From: JBGFRR01 sp041695045
Lineage (GTDB): Bacteria; Bacteroidota; Ignavibacteria; UBA10030
Assembly (NCBI GenBank): GCA_041695045.1
Contig: JBGFRR010000111.1
Location: forward strand, 1 to 13,671
Direction: 5' to 3'
Length of the DNA stretch: 13,671 bases
Under the pieces are notes generated by a model that saw only the letters and a program-made list of their open reading frames with translations, was not told the DNA's origin and searched no databases. The translations under genes and the position numbers were made by a program. This document shows, piece by piece, positions 1 to 6,977 of this stretch (position 1 is its first letter; every line of letters starts with the position of its first letter).

Positions 1-112
1 AGCGATCTCGAACAATGGTACGGTGTTTGACCAACTGGAATCGTGATGGGCTGTCGGGTCAGGCGCAGTCCGCTCTTTCGGCGATAAGGAAAACTGAAAG
101 TATGCTAACGGC

Positions 113-1585
113 ATGAACATGGCCAAGATCGCATTCATATTGCTGTTTTGTTCTTCAACTATGCTCGCTCAGCAAATTTTCTACAACCCAAACGACGAGC
201 GCTTCAAGTCGCTGTACCTAGAAAAAGTCCAGAGCGACTACAGAGTGCAGAAAGACGAATTCGGCCGACAGCAAAAGCTTCACGAGAAAGGACTGATCTC
301 CGAGAAGGAATTCACCGAGTCCGAAGCTCGCTTCAGGACCGCCCAAATCACCTACCAGCAAGCAATCCTCTCGCTTGCCTTCGAGCAGCCGCATATCACG
401 ATCGACAAGGCGATCAAGTATCAATCGAAAGACGGAAAGAAAAGAGTGAGAGTAACGCTGCGGAACACGACCGGCGGTTTGATTGAAGGCCGCAAAATCG
501 AGTTGGAGGACTTTGAAGGCATCCGCACTGATCAGATTTCCAACGTCTACGTGTCTCTGCTGAACGACCAGCGTGCGATCATGAGTCAGCCCTACGAAGC
601 AAAAATTGCCCGCATGCCTTACAATCGGCCAATCACGGTCGACTTCCTCCTGCTTCAAGACCTTGACAATGTTACGGTCAAGACCATCTACGGGGACAAG
701 TCGGAGGAGAAAAAGATCTTTCTCCAGAAAGATGAAAGCGCCGACAGAGTCCTTATCACCTCAGAGCAGTTCTCTCAAGAGGCCGATTTAGGCACGCGAG
801 CAACGTATCAGCTCACGCTCGAGCTTTTCTCAAGCATGGACAACATCTACAAGCTCGAAGTGTTCAACCTTCCCCGGCAGATCACGTACGATTTCTTGGA
901 AGCGCAGACCAATGCCCGGCTCTCGCAGGTGAAATTTTCACAAGACATCAACACGCGCAAGCTTTCTCTGGCAATCTATCTTCCCGACCGTTACGATACA
1001 ACGTCGTTCGTCATCGACGAGCCCCTGAGTTTCTATGCTGCCGCCGTCCCACAGGCGGGGCTGGAACGGTTTGTCAATAAAGAGGATAGTTTCACCGCTG
1101 AAGATCTTGACCGGGCGAACGTAAGTTATGTCCGCCTGGAATTAGTACCCCGCGGTGTAGGACGTATTCAAGTGCGGGCGACGAATTTCTATCAGGAGAT
1201 CAAGCCGGGGGAAATCGTGCAAATGAACCTGACTGTCTACAACGATGGAACCCGGCGCCTCGACAACATCAGGGTGCGTGCTGATGTGCCGCTCCACTGG
1301 ACCTCGTCTGTTGTTCCTGACTTGATTCCATCTTTGAATCCAGGGAAGGAAGAAATGGTTGCTGTTACAATCACGCCGCCATTAGATGTGAACGTTGGGG
1401 ATTATGAAGCCACAATCAAAACTGAATCGTATGCGAGCGCCCGTAAGGTGGAGTCGGAGGACAAGAGAATCCGGATTCACGTCGCCGCAAGCGTGAATAT
1501 TCTTGGGACGACGCTGTTGATCTTTTTGCTTGTCGGCGTACTAACCGGAGTAGTTGTTTTTGGGGTAAGACTAAGTCGAAAATAG
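113..1585 (+). CDS. Exported membrane-anchored protein with HlyD/TolC-like hairpin and NEW3-type domain
   Basis: The 490-residue protein begins with a signal peptide (hydrophobic residues about 6-19, likely cleavage after the LAQ near residue 20). Residues about 35-90 are polar and helical, and contain EKGLISEKEFTESEARF, a pattern typical of the helical hairpin of HlyD/MacA-type periplasmic adaptors. The middle, about 95-345, is beta-rich and I do not recognise it. Residues about 355-455 look like a NEW3 (alpha-galactosidase-associated, Ig-like) domain, with alternating hydrophobic strands and the segment LTVYNDGTRRLDNIRVRA. One membrane helix follows (about 467-487), then a short basic tail (RLSRK), so the bulk should sit outside the cytoplasm. 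A role beside a transporter or efflux system is an inference from the hairpin only; no transporter gene is visible. An alternative start is the Met at 119. No strong ribosome binding site precedes either start. The existence of the gene is certain, its function is not. Confidence 0.85.
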   Translation: MNMAKIAFILLFCSSTMLAQQIFYNPNDERFKSLYLEKVQSDYRVQKDEFGRQQKLHEKGLISEKEFTESEARFRTAQITYQQAILSLAFEQPHITIDKAIKYQSKDGKKRVRVTLRNTTGGLIEGRKIELEDFEGIRTDQISNVYVSLLNDQRAIMSQPYEAKIARMPYNRPITVDFLLLQDLDNVTVKTIYGDKSEEKKIFLQKDESADRVLITSEQFSQEADLGTRATYQLTLELFSSMDNIYKLEVFNLPRQITYDFLEAQTNARLSQVKFSQDINTRKLSLAIYLPDRYDTTSFVIDEPLSFYAAAVPQAGLERFVNKEDSFTAEDLDRANVSYVRLELVPRGVGRIQVRATNFYQEIKPGEIVQMNLTVYNDGTRRLDNIRVRADVPLHWTSSVVPDLIPSLNPGKEEMVAVTITPPLDVNVGDYEATIKTESYASARKVESEDKRIRIHVAASVNILGTTLLIFLLVGVLTGVVVFGVRLSRK

Positions 1586-1620
1586 CTTCATCTTCGTCGG
1601 GACAGCCTCTTCATTGTGTT

Positions 1621-1899
1621 CTACACCTTTTCCCTCTGGATCGATCGCGCAGTAATACCAAGCATCTGAGCAGCTTTCGTCTGATGTCCTTTGTATTTTG
1701 TCCAACGCGCGACGGATTATCTCTGCGGGTATGCTTTGAGGTCTGTGACGTTTTCGGGCCATTTCTGCGTCATCAGGAAGGCTATCTTCGCTAATGCCGG
1801 ATGGATTTGCTGTTTGGACGCAAGAGTGGAGACAGATTGGCGGAAAGTAAAGATGATTCGTGCGGATATGGCGTACTTCTCTTTTGAACCAAGACGCTC
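1621..1899 (-). pseudogene. Decayed C-terminal part of an NtrC-family sigma-54 activator
   Basis: No intact gene lies here, but three pieces of the minus strand follow the order of a sigma-54 activator. From 1899 downward, ERLGSKEKYAISARII resembles the AAA+ stretch before sensor I (ERLGS...VRIIAATN). At about 1773-1738, LMTQKWPENVTDLKAY matches the sensor II motif WPGNVRELKN; this frame ends at a TAA a few codons later. At about 1725-1698 the frame reads AEIIRRALDK, and after a frame change GHQTKAAQMLGITARSIQRE (1689 downward) matches the Fis-type helix-turn-helix consensus GNxTKAAxLLGIxxRTLxRK, ending at TAG 1621-1623. The region between the arginine-finger position and sensor II is missing, as is most of the linker before the helix-turn-helix. 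Frame changes, a stop and deletions point to a dead gene. The Fis and WPEN matches are strong by eye; the upstream match is weaker. It does not look like a recent copy of the intact activator at 11578. Confidence 0.6.
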
Positions 1900-2077
1900 G
1901 ACGCATGTGTTCCGATGAGAGGCCAAGACGACTTCTTCGTTTGATATTCTGTATTCGAGATTGTTGTTGTCCTCGGTACGAATCCAACATCCGACGGTAA
2001 AAGCCGATGGCGAGTGTGAAAGTGGTTGAGTGGGTTGTGTGTGCCAACCGAGAGGATGAGCTTGCGGGCATCGACGC
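1900..2077. other. Unassigned intergenic stretch downstream of ychF
   Basis: This is the rest of the 492-base gap between the NEW3 protein and ychF. I see no credible gene, no RNA gene and no clear terminator (no GC-rich stem followed by a T run). The minus-strand reading continues open upstream of the decayed activator without recognisable motifs, so it may be further eroded sequence of the same gene. Confidence 0.4.
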
Positions 2078-3175
2078 TCACACATTGAAGCGGAAAAAAA
2101 TCACATCTCCATCCTCAAGGGCGTAGTCGCGCCCCCCAACATGTAAGCGCCCGGCTTCCTTCACGGCGAGCTCAGAGCCGAGTTGATCTAAGTCGGCGAA
2201 CTTCATCACTTCGGCACGGATGAAGCCCTTCTCAAAATCGGTATGAACGGCTCCTGCTGCCTGCAGCGCAAGCGTGCCGCGCCCTACCGTCCATGCATGG
2301 ACTTCCTTCGGCCCCACGGTGAAAAAGGTAATGAGATGCAGCAGGTCGTACCCTTCACGAATGACCTGGTTCAGCCCGGATTCCTTCAAACCGAGTTCTT
2401 CCAGAAAGTGTGCTCGCTCGGCAGCCGGTAGCTCCGCAACTTCCGCTTCTACGGCCGCGCTCACAACGACAACTTTCGCTCCCTCCTGGGCCGCCACAGT
2501 GCGCACCTGCCGGACGTACGCGTTCTCGCTCGCCAGTTCCTTCTCATGCACGTTGCACACGTACATCACGGGCTTTGCGGTGAGGAGATGGAGATCGCGG
2601 AACCACAACACTTCTTCACCTTGTGGCGCCGTCAGATATCGCGCAAGCCGTCCGTTGAGAAGGTGGTCCCGAACGCGCGCGTAGAAGTCGGCTTCCGCGC
2701 GCACGGCTTTATCGCCCGATTTTGCTCGCTTCTCCGCATCCTGCAACTTGCGTTCGACGGTCTCAAGGTCTTTGAGAATTAGCTCCGTTTCGATGATCTC
2801 AATGTCGCGTTTGGGGTTGACGCTCCCGTCCACATGCACGACATTCTCGTCGTCGAAGCAGCGTACTACATGCGCGATCGCGTCCACGTTGCGGATGTGT
2901 GAAAGAAACTGGTTTCCCAGCCCCTCTCCTTTACTCGCACCTTTCACAAGTCCGGCAATGTCCACAAATTCCAGCGTCGTCGGTGTTACCTTGGTGGGTC
3001 GATAGATATCCGCTAACCGGTCAAGCCGTGGGTCGGGCACGGGCACCACACCGATGTTCGGCTCGATGGTGCAAAACGGATAGTTTGCAGCCTCGGCACC
3101 GGCGGCCGTGATCGCGTTGAACAGTGTTGATTTCCCAACGTTGGGAAGCCCAACAATACCGCAGGTAAAGCCCAT
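2078..3175 (-). CDS. ychF: Redox-responsive/ribosome-associated ATPase YchF (Obg family)
   Basis: YchF (OLA1 family) is a cytoplasmic P-loop protein that in this family binds ATP in preference to GTP and associates with ribosomes. The 365-residue length matches the usual ~363. Visible motifs are the P-loop GLPNVGKST at residues 9-17, switch II DIAGLVKGASKGEGLGNQF, the NVHE segment in the place of the GTPase NKxD motif (as expected for the family's altered base specificity), a coiled-coil insertion (roughly residues 125-175), and a C-terminal TGS domain ending in the typical DGDVIFFRFNV. The reading frame is open 34 codons further upstream, but the family's MGFTCGIVG start is chosen because GAGGT lies about 4 bases before it and the upstream residues are not conserved-looking. 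It is transcribed divergently from argC. Confidence 0.97.
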   Translation of the reverse strand: MGFTCGIVGLPNVGKSTLFNAITAAGAEAANYPFCTIEPNIGVVPVPDPRLDRLADIYRPTKVTPTTLEFVDIAGLVKGASKGEGLGNQFLSHIRNVDAIAHVVRCFDDENVVHVDGSVNPKRDIEIIETELILKDLETVERKLQDAEKRAKSGDKAVRAEADFYARVRDHLLNGRLARYLTAPQGEEVLWFRDLHLLTAKPVMYVCNVHEKELASENAYVRQVRTVAAQEGAKVVVVSAAVEAEVAELPAAERAHFLEELGLKESGLNQVIREGYDLLHLITFFTVGPKEVHAWTVGRGTLALQAAGAVHTDFEKGFIRAEVMKFADLDQLGSELAVKEAGRLHVGGRDYALEDGDVIFFRFNV

Positions 3176-3205
3176 AACACCTCGATTGATGACAGAGCGG
3201 TGTGC

Positions 3206-3234
3206 AATATACGAAAGCTTTCGCTCCACTCCAA
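3206..3234 (-). promoter_or_regulatory. Candidate ychF promoter with palindromic spacer
   Basis: On the minus strand TTGGAG (3234-3229) and TATATT (3211-3206) are separated by exactly 17 bases and resemble sigma-70-type -35 and -10 boxes. Transcription would start near 3199, giving a leader of about 25 bases that carries the ychF ribosome binding site. The spacer contains the perfect 12-bp palindrome CGAAAGCTTTCG at 3212-3223. Confidence 0.5.
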
Positions 3235-3261
3235 CGGGAGGGAACGGGGAGAAAAAAAAGC

Positions 3262-3290
3262 TTGCATGAATATTCACAATATTGTATTTT
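3262..3290 (+). promoter_or_regulatory. Candidate argC operon promoter
   Basis: TTGCAT (3262-3267) and TATTTT (3285-3290) are separated by 17 bases. A start site about 7-9 bases after the -10 box would fall at 3297-3299, on or just before the chosen argC ATG at 3299. That would make the message nearly or fully leaderless, which fits the absence of a Shine-Dalgarno sequence there. The element overlaps the two ARG-box-like sites. The -10 match is only moderate. Confidence 0.4.
3263..3276. promoter_or_regulatory. ARG-box-like ArgR operator, site 1
   Basis: TGCATGAATATTCA matches 12 of 14 positions of the ArgR/AhrC half-site core TGAATWWWWATTCA. It covers the candidate -35 box of argC. Its centre is 20 bp from that of the second site, close to the 20-21 bp spacing of paired ARG boxes in enterobacteria. 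An argR gene in the downstream operon supports the reading. Confidence 0.5.
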
Positions 3291-3296
3291 TATGCG
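3283..3296. promoter_or_regulatory. ARG-box-like ArgR operator, site 2
   Basis: TGTATTTTTATGCG matches 11 of 14 positions of the ARG-box core TGAATWWWWATTCA. It overlaps the candidate -10 box and ends two bases before the argC start codon. It is weaker than site 1 and is supported mainly by its spacing from it. Confidence 0.42.
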
Positions 3297-3298
3297 TC

Positions 3299-4315
3299 AT
3301 GCAAACAGCCTCCATTATCGGTGCGTCCGGGTATTCCGGCGCTGAACTCCTCAGGATTCTCCTCCGCCATCGGCACATTACCGTTGATGCACTCTTCGCA
3401 AACACCTCGGCGGGAAAACGTGTCGGCGAGGTTTACCCCGTCTTCGCAGGCCGTCTCGATGCAGTGTACCAATCGTATTCCGTCGACGCTGCGTGTAAAA
3501 GCGATGTGGTGTTTATCGCCCTCCCGTCGGGTGAGGCAATGTCGCTCGTGCCCGACCTTCTTGAGCGGGGGAAGAAGGTCATCGACATGGGCGGCGATTT
3601 CCGGCTTCGCGATGTTGGAGTGTATCGAGAGTACTACCAACGGGAGCATGCTTCTCCCCAACTTCTCGGCTCCGCCGTTTACGGATTGCCTGAATGGAAT
3701 CGGTCGCGCGTTCAATCGGCATCCTTCGTTGCCAACCCCGGTTGCTATCCCACGAGTGCAATTTTGCCGCTCGCTCCGTTGTTGAAGGAGGGGTTGATCG
3801 AGCCTCGCGGCATCGTCATCAATTCGTTGTCCGGAGTTTCGGGGGCGGGACGAAGCGCCTCGGTTGACCTCTCGTTTGTCGAGGTGAACGAGAGCGTGAA
3901 AGCCTACAAGGTGGGCGTGCATCAACACGTTCCGGAAATCCGGCAGACGCTTACCGATATTGGCGGCAACGATATAGCGCTGACGTTTGTTCCTCATCTT
4001 CTCCCGATCACACGCGGCATCTACACGAGCATCTACGCGCAGCTTGCAGGCGACGCGACACAGGAGCGCGTGCTGGAGGCGTATCGTCAGCATTACGCAA
4101 ACGAGCCGTTCGTACGCGTGTCGGCAACGGCGATTCCCGAAATCAAAAATGTCAACTACACCAACTCTATCGACATTGGTTTTCGGGTGTATCCGGAGAA
4201 CAATCATATCATCATTCTCTCAGCAATCGACAATCTCGTAAAAGGCGCGGCCGGACAAGCTGTTCAAAACATGAACATCATGCTCGGCTACGACGAAACC
4301 GAAGGCTTGCTATGA
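3299..4315 (+). CDS. argC: N-acetyl-gamma-glutamyl-phosphate reductase
   Basis: ArgC reduces N-acetylglutamyl phosphate to the semialdehyde with NADPH, the third step of ornithine synthesis, in the cytoplasm. The 338-residue product begins with the dinucleotide-binding loop IIGASGYSGAELLR (residues 6-19). The catalytic cysteine lies in NPGCYPT (Cys149), and GVSGAGRSAS and PHLLPITRGIYTSI are further family signatures. The frame is open back to 3200 and has another Met at 3266, but the start at 3299 puts the nucleotide-binding strand two or three residues from the N-terminus, as is usual, and gives the expected length. A start at 3266 would place both ARG-box-like sites inside or against the coding region. 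The stop codon overlaps the argJ start by 4 bp (ATGA), so translation is probably coupled. First gene of the arginine operon. Confidence 0.96.
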   Translation: MQTASIIGASGYSGAELLRILLRHRHITVDALFANTSAGKRVGEVYPVFAGRLDAVYQSYSVDAACKSDVVFIALPSGEAMSLVPDLLERGKKVIDMGGDFRLRDVGVYREYYQREHASPQLLGSAVYGLPEWNRSRVQSASFVANPGCYPTSAILPLAPLLKEGLIEPRGIVINSLSGVSGAGRSASVDLSFVEVNESVKAYKVGVHQHVPEIRQTLTDIGGNDIALTFVPHLLPITRGIYTSIYAQLAGDATQERVLEAYRQHYANEPFVRVSATAIPEIKNVNYTNSIDIGFRVYPENNHIIILSAIDNLVKGAAGQAVQNMNIMLGYDETEGLL

Positions 4316-5526
4316 ACTCTACGATGAACGAATGCGAAGGCGGTGTGACCGCTCCTCTCGGTTTTCGTGCCGGAGGACTCTACTGCGGCATCCGGAAGGT
4401 GAAGAAGGACGTCGCGCTGATCGTCTCCGAAACTCCGGCGACTGTAGCGGGCGTGTTTACGCTCAACAACGTTCAAGCGGCGCCGATTCTCGTCTGCAAA
4501 GCACAGTTGAAGCGTTCGCAGTACTGCTCGGCTGTGGTGGTCAACAGCGGCAACGCCAACGCCTGCACCGGCGAACGCGGTCTGAATGACGCGTGGACGA
4601 TGGTGCGAACGACTGCCGACGCGCTGGGCATTCCGGAAGAACACGTCATGGTCTCCTCCACCGGCGTCATCGGTCAGTATCTTCCGATGGACAAGATCGT
4701 CTCGGGCATCCGGGAACTGGCGAAGCAGCTTCAACGCAGCGGCAACACCGATGCGGCGGAGGCCATCATGACCACCGACACGTATCCGAAGGAGGCCGCG
4801 GTGACGTTTTCGCTCGGTTCCTCGCGCGTGACCATCGGAGGCATCGCAAAGGGGTCCGGCATGATCGCCCCGAACATGGCCACCATGTTAGCGTTCATCA
4901 CAACCGATATCGCCATCTCCCAGCCGCTCCTTCAAAAGGCGCTGACAACTGCCAACAATCGATCCTTCAATCGCATCACCGTAGACGGCGACATGAGCAC
5001 GAACGACATGGCACTCATCATGGCAAATGGACAGGCCTGCAATTCCTTTTTTGGTGAAGACACAGAGGAGTATACACTGTTCCTCGCAGCGCTCGAGTAT
5101 GTCATGATCAAGTTAGCGAAGATGATAGCACGCGACGGCGAGGGAGCGACAAAGCTGATCGAGGTTGTCGTGAAGGGAGCCCCGACGGAAGAGGTGGCGG
5201 CGAAAGCGGCGTCGGCGGTTGCGAACTCGAACCTTGTGAAGACGGCCATTCATGGTGCGGACGCGAACTGGGGGAGAATCCTCGCGGCAGTAGGATACTC
5301 CGGCATTGATTTCCGTCCGGACGACGTCGAGATTTCCTTCAACGACCTTCCTGTCTTGAAGCGAAACTTTGAGATTGTGTTAGAAGAAGAGAAGGCGAAG
5401 CAGGTTCTTTCCGGCGAGAACGTTGTCGTCGTCGTTCATCTCAACCTCGGTGATGCGGCGGCGCGGTTCTGGACGTGCGACCTTACCAAGGACTACGTCC
5501 ACATTAATGCGAGTTACAGGTCGTGA
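4312..5526 (+). CDS. argJ: Bifunctional glutamate N-acetyltransferase / ornithine acetyltransferase ArgJ
   Basis: ArgJ moves the acetyl group from N-acetylornithine to glutamate, making the pathway cyclic; bifunctional forms also use acetyl-CoA to prime it. The 404 residues are the usual length. The self-cleavage site is visible in KGSGMIAPNMATMLAFITTD, with cleavage expected between Ala190 and Thr191, the new N-terminal threonine being the nucleophile. VVNSGNANACTG (residues about 77-88) and the C-terminal DYVHINASYRS are also typical. Whether the enzyme is mono- or bifunctional cannot be read from the sequence by eye. The start at 4312 overlaps the end of argC by 4 bp; a Met at 4324 is an alternative and would lie closer to the conserved start of the fold. 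A 102-bp gap separates it from argB. Confidence 0.96.
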   Translation: MNSTMNECEGGVTAPLGFRAGGLYCGIRKVKKDVALIVSETPATVAGVFTLNNVQAAPILVCKAQLKRSQYCSAVVVNSGNANACTGERGLNDAWTMVRTTADALGIPEEHVMVSSTGVIGQYLPMDKIVSGIRELAKQLQRSGNTDAAEAIMTTDTYPKEAAVTFSLGSSRVTIGGIAKGSGMIAPNMATMLAFITTDIAISQPLLQKALTTANNRSFNRITVDGDMSTNDMALIMANGQACNSFFGEDTEEYTLFLAALEYVMIKLAKMIARDGEGATKLIEVVVKGAPTEEVAAKAASAVANSNLVKTAIHGADANWGRILAAVGYSGIDFRPDDVEISFNDLPVLKRNFEIVLEEEKAKQVLSGENVVVVVHLNLGDAAARFWTCDLTKDYVHINASYRS

Positions 5527-5628
5527 GAAGCAGCATGGGCGCGGAGGTGAGACGGGGCGAGAGAAAATCTGTGCGACGGTACAACGGAGCGGAAACAGCG
5601 CTCACCGCTACTTCAGCATGGGTGAACA

Positions 5629-6510
5629 ATGATTGATGCATCAACAAAAGAAGAAGTGCTGATTGAAGCCCTGCCGTACATCCAGCAGTACGAAGGGAAG
5701 ACGTTTGTCATTAAGTACGGCGGCGCAGCGATGAAGGACGAGAACCTCAAGCAGACCTTCGCAAAAGATGTAACGCTGTTGCGCAAGATCGGCATCAACA
5801 TCATTATTGTCCATGGCGGTGGCAAGGAGATCACCGATACCGCAGCGGCGCTCGGGATCGAAACACGCTTCGTGAACGGCCAGCGGTATACCGACGAGCG
5901 AATGGTTGAGGTCGTGCTGATGGTGTTGGCGGGATTGGTGAACAAAGAAATCGTCAACCTCATCAACTTGAACGGCGGTAACGCGCTCGGACTGTGTGGG
6001 GTGGACAATGAATTACTGAAGGCGCGCAAACACATCACGAACGGCCTTGACCTCGGAATGGTTGGGGAAATCACCGAAGTGAACGTTCCCTTCCTCAACC
6101 TCTTGCTGCAGAACGGAATGATGCCCGTCATCGCGCCGCTCGGTGTAGGAAAGGGCGGGACGATCTACAATGTCAATGCCGACCTTGCTGCGGGTGCTGT
6201 TGCAGCAGCCGTGAAAGCGGAAAAACTTGTTTACCTCAGCGATGTTGTCGGCGTGCTCGTGAATGAGAAGCTGGTCTCCACGCTTACCCGCTTGCAAGCC
6301 GAGGCATACATCAATGACGGTGCGATCTTCGGCGGGATGATTCCGAAGGTTGTTTCAGCGTTCGAGACGCTCAACCGCGGCGTCGAGAAAGTACACCTCA
6401 TCGACGGCCGCGTGAAGCATTCACTGCTTCTTGAAATTTTCACCGACGAAGGTATCGGCACGCAAATGGTGCAGGACGATGCCCTCCGTACAACCGGAGC
6501 GCCGCAATGA
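5629..6510 (+). CDS. argB: Acetylglutamate kinase
   Basis: ArgB phosphorylates N-acetylglutamate with ATP, the second step of the pathway. The 293-residue protein shows the amino-acid-kinase fold signatures: FVIKYGGAAM (residues 26-35, phosphate-binding lysine), IVHGGGKEITD (60-70), the substrate-binding loop NGQRYTDERM, and YLSDVVGV. An N-terminal helix of about 20 residues precedes the first strand. In this family that extension marks the arginine-inhibited, hexameric type, which is also the type expected alongside a cyclic ArgJ pathway, so feedback inhibition by arginine is a reasonable inference. GGTGA lies 4-8 bases before the ATG and may serve as a weak ribosome binding site. Its stop overlaps argR by 4 bp. 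Confidence 0.97.
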   Translation: MIDASTKEEVLIEALPYIQQYEGKTFVIKYGGAAMKDENLKQTFAKDVTLLRKIGINIIIVHGGGKEITDTAAALGIETRFVNGQRYTDERMVEVVLMVLAGLVNKEIVNLINLNGGNALGLCGVDNELLKARKHITNGLDLGMVGEITEVNVPFLNLLLQNGMMPVIAPLGVGKGGTIYNVNADLAAGAVAAAVKAEKLVYLSDVVGVLVNEKLVSTLTRLQAEAYINDGAIFGGMIPKVVSAFETLNRGVEKVHLIDGRVKHSLLLEIFTDEGIGTQMVQDDALRTTGAPQ

Positions 6511-6959
6511 ACAAAGTAGAACGACATCTTGCCATCAAGCAGATCATCGCGCAGAAGGCGATTGCGAACCAGGACGAGTTGTGCGAGCAGCTGCGACGCG
6601 CAAGCTTTACTGTTACCCAGGCCACGCTCTCACGCGACCTGAAAGAGCTGGGCATCGCTCGCATCAACACACCGCAAGGGATGCGGTATGTTTTCCATCA
6701 TGAAAGTGAAGAGCGTCGCTTGCAGCCCCTCATCGCCTACGAGGTGGAACGTGTCGACTCGAATGAATGCGTCGTCATCATTCGCACGCTTCCGGGTCGT
6801 GCGCAAGGAGTAGGCTCGTTCATCGACTCGCTTCACCATCCGGACATCCTCGGCACGATCGCCGGCGATGATACCGTGCTCGTTATTCCAACATCCGTCA
6901 AACGCATCCGCACACTGTTGCGCTCCATTCGCGAAGCGCTCGTGCGTCGTGCGGCATAA
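6507..6959 (+). CDS. argR: Arginine repressor ArgR/AhrC
   Basis: ArgR is a hexameric, arginine-dependent DNA-binding regulator of arginine genes. The 150 residues are the standard length. The N-terminal winged helix has the characteristic TQATLSRDLKELG (38-49), whose Ser-Arg pair contacts DNA. The C-terminal oligomerisation domain carries GTIAGDDTVLV (117-127), with the two aspartates (121-122) that bind arginine in characterised homologues. The gene sits between two enzyme genes and overlaps argB by 4 bp (ATGA), so its expression should follow that of the operon it probably controls. Candidate operator sites lie at 3263-3276 and 3283-3296 before argC. Confidence 0.97.
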   Translation: MNKVERHLAIKQIIAQKAIANQDELCEQLRRASFTVTQATLSRDLKELGIARINTPQGMRYVFHHESEERRLQPLIAYEVERVDSNECVVIIRTLPGRAQGVGSFIDSLHHPDILGTIAGDDTVLVIPTSVKRIRTLLRSIREALVRRAA

Positions 6960-6977
6960 CACGACACGAAAGGACCT

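Noticed and set aside
1..112. Possible end of an upstream gene, including a frame that is open from position 3 and stops at 114-116, overlapping the NEW3 gene start
   Set aside because: At most 37 residues are visible and none resembles a known C-terminus. The other two plus frames stop at 30 and 45, so I cannot choose between them.
1939..1965. Fragment resembling short ATATTC/TTCGA tandem repeats found in some Bacteroidota-related genomes
   Set aside because: Only one or two imperfect units are present, with no periodic array.
1571..2071. 166-residue minus-strand open frame across the gene-poor region
   Set aside because: It mixes parts of the decayed activator with unrelated sequence, runs into the end of the NEW3 gene and shows no family pattern over its whole length. 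The recognisable motifs lie in more than one frame.
3290..4207. 305-residue minus-strand open frame opposite argC
   Set aside because: Shadow of argC: the plus strand has full ArgC motifs and a matching length, while the minus reading has no recognisable domain.
5527..5628. Gap between argJ and argB as a promoter, ARG box or terminator
   Set aside because: Only a 5-bp stem with a 7-base loop (5587-5603) is present. There is no convincing -35/-10 pair, no ARG-box match and no T run; it is probably just intra-operon spacing.
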